NCBI GenBank assembly: GCA_949299545.1
Contig: CASGAM010000024.1
Location: 22,480-86,479, forward strand
Origin: an uncultured Prevotellaceae bacterium
GTDB taxonomy: Bacteria; Bacteroidota; Bacteroidia; Bacteroidales; Bacteroidaceae
Length of the DNA stretch: 64,000 nucleotides
Direction: 5' to 3'
The notes beneath the pieces were generated by a model. That model did not search any database and was not told the DNA's origin. It saw only the letters and a list, made by a program, of their open reading frames with translations. Shown here one piece after another: positions 57,998-64,000 of this stretch. The translations under genes were made by a program, and so were the position numbers. Each line of letters starts with the position of its first letter. Within the stretch, counting starts at the first letter, position 1.

Positions 57998-58543
57998 TTA
58001 TTCTTTTTCTACCTGCATAAAACCCAACTCCAACGGTGTTTTACGACCGAAGATTTTAACCATGACTTTCAGCTTCTTCTTTTCGTTATTGACCTCTTCT
58101 ATTACAGCAGAGAAACCGCTAAACGGACCTTCAGTCACCTTAACAGACTCTCCGATCTCATAAGGTATTACTACCTCCTCCGGTACATCTTGCATTTCAT
58201 CAACTGCACCCAAAAGACGGTTAACCTCACTCGTACGCAACGGAGTCGGTTGTTTGTTCGACTCTCCCAAGAAACCTAAAACATTCGGCGTATTTCTCAA
58301 AAGGACAGGTATTTCACCAACTAACGCAGCCTCTACCAGTACATATCCCGGCAAATGATTGCGTTCCTTCACTACACGCTTACCGTTTCGTACCTGAACT
58401 ACCTTCTCAGTCGGTATCAGTACCTGAGACACGAATTTTCCAAAGTCGCCTTTCTTTATTTCGGCATCAATGTACTCTTTCACTTTGCCTTCCTTACCAC
58501 TAACGGCACGCATTACATACCATTTCAGTTCGATGTCAGCCAT
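57998..58543 (-). CDS. nusG: Transcription elongation/antitermination factor NusG
   Basis: The NGN domain opens [20 protein letters not shown] and includes [16 protein letters not shown]. The KOW motif is [21 protein letters not shown] (about residues 127-147). 181 aa, the usual Bacteroidota length. It lies 9 nt downstream of secE. Confidence 0.96.
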   Translation of the reverse strand: MADIELKWYVMRAVSGKEGKVKEYIDAEIKKGDFGKFVSQVLIPTEKVVQVRNGKRVVKERNHLPGYVLVEAALVGEIPVLLRNTPNVLGFLGESNKQPTPLRTSEVNRLLGAVDEMQDVPEEVVIPYEIGESVKVTEGPFSGFSAVIEEVNNEKKKLKVMVKIFGRKTPLELGFMQVEKE

Positions 58544-58552
58544 GTCTCAAGA

Positions 58553-58744
58553 TTAATTGGGATAGATAAACTCCATCACATTCTGAAAAACGAAATCCAT
58601 CACGAAAACAACCAGTGCAATAAGCAGGGAAGCAGACAATACTACTACTGCACTGTTAGTAAGTTCTGAACGACTTGGCCATGTTGTTTTATGGACAAGT
58701 TCATCATATGATTCCTTACAATAATTTATAAACTTCTTGAACAT
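58553..58744 (-). CDS. secE: Preprotein translocase subunit SecE (63 aa)
   Basis: The 63-aa single-span form starts MFKKFINYCKESYDELVHKT, followed by WPSRSELTNSAVVVL and one membrane helix. I start at ATG 58744, because upstream codons belong to the tRNA-Trp gene and are not coding. It is part of the tuf-trpT-secE-nusG order. Confidence 0.93.
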   Translation of the reverse strand: MFKKFINYCKESYDELVHKTTWPSRSELTNSAVVVLSASLLIALVVFVMDFVFQNVMEFIYPN

Positions 58745-58759
58745 AATGATGTGTTTTAG

Positions 58760-58832
58760 CACGGGAGGAGAGGCTCGAACTCCCGACACCCGGTTTTGGA
58801 GACCGGTGCTCTACCAACTGAGCTACTCCCGT
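58760..58832 (-). tRNA. tRNA-Trp (anticodon CCA)
   Basis: A 73-nt cloverleaf. Acceptor ACGGGAG (58832-58826) pairs with CTCCCGT, the discriminator is G, the D arm GCTC/GAGC, the anticodon loop TCTCCAAAA carries CCA, and the T arm is GGGAGTTCGAGCCTC. It is embedded between tuf and secE. Confidence 0.95.
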
Positions 58833-58836
58833 ATTA

Positions 58837-58858
58837 AGTGCCTCTCGAAAGAGGCACT
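58837..58858 (-). terminator. Perfect hairpin between tuf and tRNA-Trp
   Basis: AGTGCCTC (58837-58844) pairs with GAGGCACT (58851-58858) across TCGAAA. The following TTAATA on the minus strand is not a real T-run, so it may be a processing or partial termination site. Confidence 0.5.
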
Positions 58859-58877
58859 GTTATTATTTAAGTTCGTA

Positions 58878-60059
58878 TTAATCGAACACTTCGGTGATCT
58901 GACCAGAACCGACTGTACGTCCACCTTCACGGATAGCGAAACGCAAACCTACGTTCAATGCTACCGGATAGATAAGGTTAACAGTAATTTCCACGTTATC
59001 ACCAGGCATTACCATTTCAACTCCTTCCGGCAAGTGAATTTCACCTGTACAGTCCATTGTACGGAGATAGAACTGAGGACGGTATTTGTTTCCGAACGGA
59101 GTATGACGACCACCTTCTTCTTTCTTCAAAACATAGATTGAAGCCTTGAAGCCAGAATGAGGAGTGATAGATCCCGGATGTGTGATAACCATACCACGTT
59201 TGATTTCCTTCTTGTCGATACCACGAAGCAACAAACCAACGTTATCACCAGCTTCACCTTCATCCAACAGCTTGCGGAACATTTCAACACCTGTAATAAC
59301 AGATTTCTTATCTTCACCCAAACCAAGGATCTGCACTTCATCACCTACCTTTACAACACCAGTTTCAATACGACCGGTAGCAACTGTACCACGACCAGTA
59401 ATTGAGAACACGTCTTCAACAGGCATCAAGAAAGGCTTCTCAACGTCGCGAACAGGTTCCTGAATCCAAGTATCACAAGCATCCATCAATTCCATAACCT
59501 TCTCTTCCCATTCAGGCACACCATTCAATGCACCAAGGGCAGAACCACGGATGATAGGAGTATCTTCTTCAAAGTCATATGCTGCGAGCAACTCACGCAT
59601 TTCCATTTCAACGAGTTCCAACATTTCCTCGTCATCAACCATATCACACTTGTTCAGGAACACAACCAAACGCGGCACATTTACCTGACGAGCCAACAAG
59701 ATATGTTCACGAGTCTGCGGCATCGGACCATCAGTAGCAGCAACTACGATGATTGCACCATCCATCTGCGCAGCACCAGTAACCATGTTCTTTACATAGT
59801 CGGCATGTCCCGGGCAGTCTACGTGTGCATAGTGACGATTAGCTGTTTCATACTCTACGTGTGAGGTATTGATTGTAATACCACGCTCTTTTTCTTCAGG
59901 AGCATTATCAATCTGATCGAATGACTTAACTTCAGAAAGACCTTTCTTTGCCAATACTGTAGTAATAGCAGCTGTCAATGTAGTCTTACCGTGGTCTACG
60001 TGACCGATAGTACCAATGTTCACATGCGGTTTGGTACGCTCGAACTTCTCTTTTGCCAT
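58878..60059 (-). CDS. tuf: Elongation factor Tu
   Basis: The factor delivers aminoacyl-tRNA to the ribosome. It has G1 [15 protein letters not shown]2 [13 protein letters not shown]3 [12 protein letters not shown] and G4 [10 protein letters not shown], followed by domains 2 and 3 ([15 protein letters not shown] ... [17 protein letters not shown]). 393 aa. It lies 49 nt downstream of tRNA-Thr(GGT), so it is expressed with the tRNA cluster from the promoter at 60491-60521. Confidence 0.98.
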   Translation of the reverse strand: MAKEKFERTKPHVNIGTIGHVDHGKTTLTAAITTVLAKKGLSEVKSFDQIDNAPEEKERGITINTSHVEYETANRHYAHVDCPGHADYVKNMVTGAAQMDGAIIVVAATDGPMPQTREHILLARQVNVPRLVVFLNKCDMVDDEEMLELVEMEMRELLAAYDFEEDTPIIRGSALGALNGVPEWEEKVMELMDACDTWIQEPVRDVEKPFLMPVEDVFSITGRGTVATGRIETGVVKVGDEVQILGLGEDKKSVITGVEMFRKLLDEGEAGDNVGLLLRGIDKKEIKRGMVITHPGSITPHSGFKASIYVLKKEEGGRHTPFGNKYRPQFYLRTMDCTGEIHLPEGVEMVMPGDNVEITVNLIYPVALNVGLRFAIREGGRTVGSGQITEVFD

Positions 60060-60108
60060 AACTTTATTTTTTACTTTATTAATGAATAGTCTATTTCCTT
60101 TTTTCCTG

Positions 60109-60180
<72 letters not shown>

Positions 60181-60185
60181 AAAAG

Positions 60186-60258
60186 AGCGGAAAACGGGGC
60201 TCAAACCCGCGACCCCCAGCTTGGAAGGCTAGTGCTCTATCAACTGAGCTATTTCCGC
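60186..60258 (-). tRNA. tRNA-Gly (anticodon TCC)
   Basis: A 73-nt cloverleaf: acceptor GCGGAAA/TTTCCGC, anticodon stem CTAGC/GCTGG around CTTCCAA, and T arm GCGGGTTTGAGCCCCG. It lies 5 nt from tRNA-Thr(GGT). Confidence 0.94.
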
Positions 60259-60282
60259 AAAAACCTCTTCCCGAGAAAGAGG

Positions 60283-60365
60283 TGGGCAAAGATGGATTCG
60301 AACCACCGAAGGCGTAAGCCAGCAGATTTACAGTCTGCCCCATTTGGCCACTCTGGTATTTGCCC
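60283..60365 (-). tRNA. tRNA-Tyr (anticodon GTA)
   Basis: An 83-nt class II tRNA: acceptor GGGCAAA/TTTGCCC, discriminator A, anticodon loop CTGTAAA carrying GTA, a long variable arm (GCTTACGCCTTC region) and T arm GGTGGTTCGAATCCATC. Confidence 0.95.
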
Positions 60366-60372
60366 GTCCTTG

Positions 60373-60446
60373 AGCCTCTTGTCGGATTCGAACCAACGAC
60401 CCCGAGATTACAAATCACGTGCTCTGGCCAACTGAGCTAAAGAGGC
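60373..60446 (-). tRNA. tRNA-Thr (anticodon TGT)
   Basis: A 74-nt cloverleaf: acceptor GCCTCTT/AAGAGGC, anticodon loop TTTGTAA carrying TGT, and T arm GTTGGTTCGAATCCGAC. It is the first tRNA of the cluster. Confidence 0.93.
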
Positions 60447-60490
60447 ATTTTGCAGCCATCCCGGCATTAGGGATGCACTGGAAACGGCTG

Positions 60491-60521
60491 CAAAATTAAT
60501 CATATTTTCTGAACTCGCAAA
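60491..60521 (-). promoter_or_regulatory. Bacteroidota promoter of the tRNA-tuf operon
   Basis: Minus strand: TTTG (60521-60518), 19 nt, TAATTTTG (60498-60491), about 45 nt before the first tRNA. Confidence 0.75.
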
Positions 60522-60537
60522 ATAAACAAGTTATTTT

Positions 60538-60837
60538 TTATCGAATTCTTTGTTTTTCCTTGAATTTGGAGAGCTGGCGCACCAACGCCTCCAGGCAAAC
60601 ATCTACCGCTTCTTCAAACGTGTCGCAAACCTTTTCTGCAAAGAACTCACCACTTGAAGCAAGCACCTTGATTGAAACTTCCTTATTCATGGACGTCTCA
60701 GGCTTTACGACCTTCAATGACACCTCTACCTTTCTTATTTCTTCGCTAAATTTCCCGAACTTTGATACTTTCTTCTCAATAAAATCTCTCAACTTTTCAG
60801 TTGCATCGAAATGAATCGCTTGAATTAAAACTTCCAT
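60538..60837 (-). CDS. hpf: Ribosome hibernation promoting factor, short form (HPF/RaiA)
   Basis: The 99-aa protein starts MEVLIQAIHFDATEKLRDFI and continues FIEKKVSKFGKFSEEI and VEVSLKVVKPETS, the fold of short HPF/RaiA proteins. It binds the decoding centre of idle 30S subunits and promotes inactive ribosome dimers in stationary phase. An in-frame ATG at 60846 gives 102 aa; I prefer 60837 for homology. It lies 12 nt downstream of xerC. Confidence 0.9.
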   Translation of the reverse strand: MEVLIQAIHFDATEKLRDFIEKKVSKFGKFSEEIRKVEVSLKVVKPETSMNKEVSIKVLASSGEFFAEKVCDTFEEAVDVCLEALVRQLSKFKEKQRIR

Positions 60838-60849
60838 AATCGTCATCGT

Positions 60850-61737
60850 TTACGCTCGTGGATGAGCTTTGTTATACATTTCTTTTAATTCTTCAAAAGT
60901 CGTATGGGTATACACCTCCGTCGTAGAAATGCTTTCATGCCCCAACAACTCTTTCAAAACTTCCAAATCTGCATGATGATTAAGCATAGAAGTGGCAAAA
61001 GTATGACGCAATACGTGCGGGCTTCTTTTCTTCAGCGTGGTAACCTGAGCCAGGTAGTCTCGAACCATCCTCCATACCGCAGTTCTGGAAAGTCTACATC
61101 CTTTGGCATTAACAAAAAAAGCCGCATCATCAGACATTTTCCCAAACATTTCTGTTTTAACCGCCAAATAGGCCTTCAAGGCCGCATCAAGTTCTGCTCC
61201 AAACGGCACGATTCGCTGTTTGTTCCTTTTACCCGTCACTTTAATGACGCCACCGTAAAAATCAACATCCTGTTCATTCAAGCCAATCAACTCCGACAAG
61301 CGGACACCGGTAGAATAAAACATGTCAATAATCAAACGGTCTCTTTTACCAAAGAAATCATCACCAAAATAATGCCCGTCCAACAAACGGTTCATCTCGC
61401 TTTCTTTTACGAAAACCGGCAACGGCTTCTTCTTCTTGGGTCCAGACAAGCCTCGCAATGGATCTTCCGCCATCCAGCCTCGCTTCAGCAAATATTTATA
61501 AAACGAACGCAAAGCGCTCAGTTTCCTATTCACCGAAGTGGAAGCCATCCCCGCATCCATCATGCGCATCATCCATTCACGCACGACATCCCGGTCAACG
61601 GTACTCCAGTCGATTGCATCATCCAGTTCCTTATAAAACGCCTCGAACGCTTTCAAGTCGTCCTGATAGCTTCTGACAGTCTTGTCGGAATAATTCCGTT
61701 CAAACTTCAAATACTCGATAAAGGACTGGACCCACAT
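60850..61737 (-). CDS. xerC: Tyrosine recombinase XerC/XerD family (295 aa)
   Basis: The product resolves chromosome dimers at dif. The N-terminal SAM-like core-binding domain (about residues 1-85) is followed by the catalytic domain, with Arg in YSTGVRLSELIGL, a Lys in VTGKRNKQRIVPF, the HVLRHTF motif (His-x-x-Arg), His in LLGHESISTTEVY and the Tyr nucleophile in TEVYTH. It sits in a conserved housekeeping block (rpsU-xerC-hpf), with no attachment site or cargo nearby, so it is not a mobile integrase. Confidence 0.93.
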   Translation of the reverse strand: MWVQSFIEYLKFERNYSDKTVRSYQDDLKAFEAFYKELDDAIDWSTVDRDVVREWMMRMMDAGMASTSVNRKLSALRSFYKYLLKRGWMAEDPLRGLSGPKKKKPLPVFVKESEMNRLLDGHYFGDDFFGKRDRLIIDMFYSTGVRLSELIGLNEQDVDFYGGVIKVTGKRNKQRIVPFGAELDAALKAYLAVKTEMFGKMSDDAAFFVNAKGCRLSRTAVWRMVRDYLAQVTTLKKRSPHVLRHTFATSMLNHHADLEVLKELLGHESISTTEVYTHTTFEELKEMYNKAHPRA

Positions 61738-61802
61738 TTTTCATTGCTTTATGGCAACGAATATAGGAATTTAATTCAAAAGTTCAAAGAAAAATCGCTA
61801 AA

Positions 61803-61994
61803 TTATTCTTCTACACGCTGCATTTTCTGAACGTAAATAGCACGTTCTTTAGCGAGTCTCTTAATGACTGAAGGTTTATCAAACTGCTGTCTGTTTCTCA
61901 ATTCTTTCACAACACCAGTTTTCTCAAATTTTCTTTTAAACTTCTTCAGCGCTCTTTCGATGTTCTCGCCTTCTTTTACAGGTACTACAATCAT
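61803..61994 (-). CDS. rpsU: 30S ribosomal protein S21
   Basis: The 63-aa protein (MIVVPVKEGENIERALKKFK ... RKFEKTG) is the basic S21 family. I start at ATG 61994, since an upstream in-frame extension does not fit S21. A good promoter lies 55-86 nt upstream. In Bacteroidota S21 affects ribosome-binding-site choice. Confidence 0.96.
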   Translation of the reverse strand: MIVVPVKEGENIERALKKFKRKFEKTGVVKELRNRQQFDKPSVIKRLAKERAIYVQKMQRVEE

Positions 61995-62048
61995 GTTTTT
62001 TGTTTTTAATAAATGTAATTTTAATAATGTTTTATGCAAAATGCGGCG

Positions 62049-62080
62049 CAAAATTAACGATAGTTTTTCACTCTCACAAA
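62049..62080 (-). promoter_or_regulatory. Bacteroidota promoter of rpsU
   Basis: Minus strand: TTTG (62080-62077), 20 nt, TAATTTTG (62056-62049). The start is near 62042, about 48 nt before the ATG. Confidence 0.75.
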
Positions 62081-62142
62081 TTTAAAGGCATTTTTTGTAA
62101 AGCGTTACACAAAAAAGAAGCCATCATTTTCCAACTTTATAC

Positions 62143-62177
62143 AAAAAAGCGGGCATGTCGGAAATGGACATGCCCGC
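62143..62177 (-). terminator. Terminator of mdh
   Basis: GCGGGCATGTC (62149-62159) pairs perfectly with GACATGCCCGC (62167-62177). On the minus strand six T follow. Confidence 0.93.
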
Positions 62178-62197
62178 TTTGGCTACATATAACAAAA

Positions 62198-63190
62198 TTA
62201 TAAGTTCGGGTTGATTGAGCTCCATTCTGACATAGGAGGAACGATATTCAATGTCACCAACTCATCGCGCATCTTGCACAGATGTGCATAGCTGGCATCC
62301 AGCTTGGCAACCTCATCTGCCGTACCTGTCGGCACTTCATAATGGCAACCTGTTGCATCAAGGGTTGTTTTCATAGCCATCATGATATGGTCATACTTGT
62401 CAGTCTTAACATAAGTACCTGCCGGCCAACGGAATGCCTCACCGCCCATTGCAGCACGAATCATTTCTACTGACAAATAAGACGGGCTCTGGAATGAAGA
62501 ACGTCCGCGCAACTCGATGATTTTTGCACCACCTTTGGTAACATCAACCTTCATTTGCTCCCATTCTTCAGTTGAGAACGCAGATGTACCAATCAAGTCG
62601 TTCAGCGGCTTTCCGTCAATTGTAACGGCCGAACCGAACACTGCCATCTGCTCGCCATGACCACCATAGGTAGCACATCCTGCAACCTTGCTCTGCAGCA
62701 CACCAAACTTCTTGGCCAAAGCGCTCTGCAAACGAGTTGAATCCAAAGCCGCAAGTGTTGTCACCTGTGACGGTTTCAAACCGGAATAAAGAAGCGTAAC
62801 CAGACCTGTCAAGTCAGCAGGATTGAAAATGATAACCACGTGTTTTACGTCCGGACAGTAAGTCTTAATATCCTTACCCAACTGCTCGGCTATTTCACAG
62901 TTACCTTTCAACAAGTCTTCACGAGTCATACCGGCTTTACGCGGTGCGCCACCTGATGAAATGATATACTTAGCATCCTTGAAAGCCTCAGCGACATTTG
63001 TCGTCGCAGTGATGTTTACTTCATCAAAACCGCTCTGACGCATTTCTTCTGCAACGCCTTCCGGTGAGAACACATCATAAAGACACAGGTTATTAGTCAA
63101 ACCCATCATTAACGCAGTCTGTGCCATGTTTGAACCGATCATACCGGCAGCACCGACAATTACCAACTTGTCATTCGTTAAAAACTTCAT
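62198..63190 (-). CDS. mdh: Malate dehydrogenase
   Basis: The enzyme interconverts malate and oxaloacetate with NAD. The nucleotide fold is VIVGAAGMIGSNMAQT, the substrate-binding region is SGGAPRKAGMTREDLLKGN, and the catalytic His lies in TYGGHGEQMAVFG. C-terminal FRWPAGTYV and MSEWSSINPNL match the Bacteroidales form. 330 aa, full length. A TATCTTTG -7 box lies at 63233-63240 (minus), without a good -33. Confidence 0.95.
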   Translation of the reverse strand: MKFLTNDKLVIVGAAGMIGSNMAQTALMMGLTNNLCLYDVFSPEGVAEEMRQSGFDEVNITATTNVAEAFKDAKYIISSGGAPRKAGMTREDLLKGNCEIAEQLGKDIKTYCPDVKHVVIIFNPADLTGLVTLLYSGLKPSQVTTLAALDSTRLQSALAKKFGVLQSKVAGCATYGGHGEQMAVFGSAVTIDGKPLNDLIGTSAFSTEEWEQMKVDVTKGGAKIIELRGRSSFQSPSYLSVEMIRAAMGGEAFRWPAGTYVKTDKYDHIMMAMKTTLDATGCHYEVPTGTADEVAKLDASYAHLCKMRDELVTLNIVPPMSEWSSINPNL

Positions 63191-63232
63191 ATTACTATAC
63201 TTTTAAAGTAAATATTTTCTCTTTTTCGGAGA

Positions 63233-63240
63233 CAAAGATA
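63233..63240 (-). promoter_or_regulatory. Promoter -7 box of mdh
   Basis: TATCTTTG on the minus strand, 43 nt before the ATG at 63190. The -33 box is not convincing. Confidence 0.45.
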
Positions 63241-63446
63241 CAATTTATTCATGACATTCATAGAGAAAAGTGCTTTAAATTTTGTGAATGATAATCCACC
63301 CCTGATTATAAAAGTTTATAGCGTTCTCACTTGCAGAATGCCGAAAAATTCCGGAGCAATAAATTTAAATTGCTAAAAAACCGCCGGGCCGACTGCAGGA
63401 ATCATGTTCGCTGCAACCGGCCCGGCTTATATTGGAAAAAGTCTGT

Positions 63447-64000
63447 TTATCTCACAGTCACTTTCACCGCTTCCTGCCCCATCCGGATGATGTATGTGCC
63501 CGGATGCGGCACTGCCAAACGGTTGTCATGGCTTTGGTACAAGAGCCGTCCGCTCAGGTCATACAGGCCGACCAACGGACGATCGGCGCAGTTGAGAATG
63601 ATTTCTCCGTCACGCACCTCTATGCTTTGCTCCAAGATTGTGACGGCACTGAGGCCGGTTTGATCCATGCCTTGCAGGTTAAGTCCTCTCCATACTTTTG
63701 CCTTTTGGTAGACTCCCAATCTTTCAGCGGGCACATACACTGGTATGTCACGACTGACCGAAGAAAATGTATTGTTATCAACCATAGGAGGAATAGTTGC
63801 CAATACGGTTATTTGGATAAGACCGGAACAATTGGCGAAAGCACCGCTTCCTATACTCTTCACGTCTTCCGGGATAGTGATGGTAGTCAGACTGCTGCAG
63901 TTATAGAAAGTATTATCTCCTATACTCGTAACACCCTCGGGAATGGCAATGGTAGTCAGACTGCTGCAGTTATAGAAAGTATTTTCTCCTATACTCGTAA
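63447..64000 (-). CDS. BspA-type leucine-rich repeat surface protein, C-terminal part only
   Basis: The frame is open from the right edge to the stop at 63447, so the N-terminus lies outside the window. The visible part starts with LRR_5/BspA repeats of 23 residues (TSIGDNTFYNCSSLTTITIP), ends with a final repeat (SIGSGAFANCSGLIQITVLA), and has a C-terminal sorting-like tail (LVGLYDLSGRLLYQ ... GTYIIRMGQEAVKVTVR). It is a surface adhesin-type protein. The repeats are nearly identical at DNA level (69-bp period). Confidence 0.88.
   Translation of the reverse strand, partial: TSIGENTFYNCSSLTTIAIPEGVTSIGDNTFYNCSSLTTITIPEDVKSIGSGAFANCSGLIQITVLATIPPMVDNNTFSSVSRDIPVYVPAERLGVYQKAKVWRGLNLQGMDQTGLSAVTILEQSIEVRDGEIILNCADRPLVGLYDLSGRLLYQSHDNRLAVPHPGTYIIRMGQEAVKVTVR
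63882..64000 (-). repeat. 69-bp near-identical tandem repeat encoding LRR units
   Basis: The block GGTAGTCAGACTGCTGCAGT and onward recurs at 63882 and 63951 (69 bp apart, 23 codons), with only a few differences up to the edge. This permits recombination or slippage changes in repeat number. Confidence 0.8.

Noticed and set aside
60850-61737. Tyrosine recombinase as evidence for an integrated mobile element
   Set aside because: It is between hpf and rpsU in a housekeeping block, has XerC/D length and motifs, and has no cargo or direct repeats around it. The nearby tRNAs show no duplicated 3' ends.

Overview
The window is a chromosomal segment of a Bacteroidales bacterium, most like Prevotella or a close relative. 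The evidence is the Bacteroidota-type promoters (a TTTG box, 19-21 nt, then TAnnTTTG) before many genes, the Bacteroidota forms of RpoB/RpoC/Mdh/RaiA, BspA-type leucine-rich surface proteins with short C-terminal sorting-like tails, a large set of secreted plant-polysaccharide hydrolases, and a capsule locus carrying the HU-like/P5-like/smalltalk cassette known from this order. No rRNA, transposase, CRISPR array or prophage was seen.

Layout. 1-5.8 kb (minus): the N-terminal part of a secreted GH-A-clan hydrolase with ricin, FN3 and LamG modules, a 51-aa peptide gene, and a 1069-aa modular surface protein. 5.8-6.6 kb is a non-coding region rich in palindromes. 6.6-15.8 kb is an exopolysaccharide/capsule locus: manA and a Wza-like lipoprotein (minus); a DUF4248-like gene, an HU-like protein, a P5-like protein, a smalltalk peptide and a HAD phosphatase (plus); a Wzc-like tyrosine kinase (minus); the initiating sugar transferase and rmlA (plus). 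16-25 kb is housekeeping: an unknown 211-aa protein, a coiled-coil protein, zapA, rny, a DUF4831 protein, nnr, hpt, adk, obg and pgeF. 25-39.2 kb is a (glucurono)xylan degradation locus with two divergent arms: GH2-GH43 on minus; GH115, GH30-GH43 fusion, GH43-CBM6 and GH31 on plus. No SusC/SusD pair or regulator lies within it. 39.8-47.2 kb (minus) holds a 1992-aa modular LRR surface protein followed by an InlB-repeat protein. 47.6-60.5 kb (minus) is the classical tRNA-tuf-tRNA-secE-nusG-rplKAJL-rpoBC block. 60.5-63.2 kb holds raiA/hpf, xerC, rpsU and mdh. The right edge cuts a BspA-like LRR protein.

How it fits together. The hydrolases would strip glucuronic acid, arabinose and xylose decorations and cut the xylan backbone. 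The capsule genes supply initiation, chain-length control and export, but the other glycosyltransferases, flippase and polymerase are not here. The most interesting non-coding signals are: (i) six exact-period 10-bp repeats just upstream of the HU-like gene's promoter; (ii) two copies of a 57-bp multi-palindromic element that share all spacings and show a compensatory base-pair change; (iii) a three-residue XYG repeat giving a variable tyrosine tail on the capsule kinase; (iv) an imperfect ~29-bp repeat in the leader of the 1069-aa surface protein. All functional calls rest on recognition of motifs in the sequence; no database search was run.
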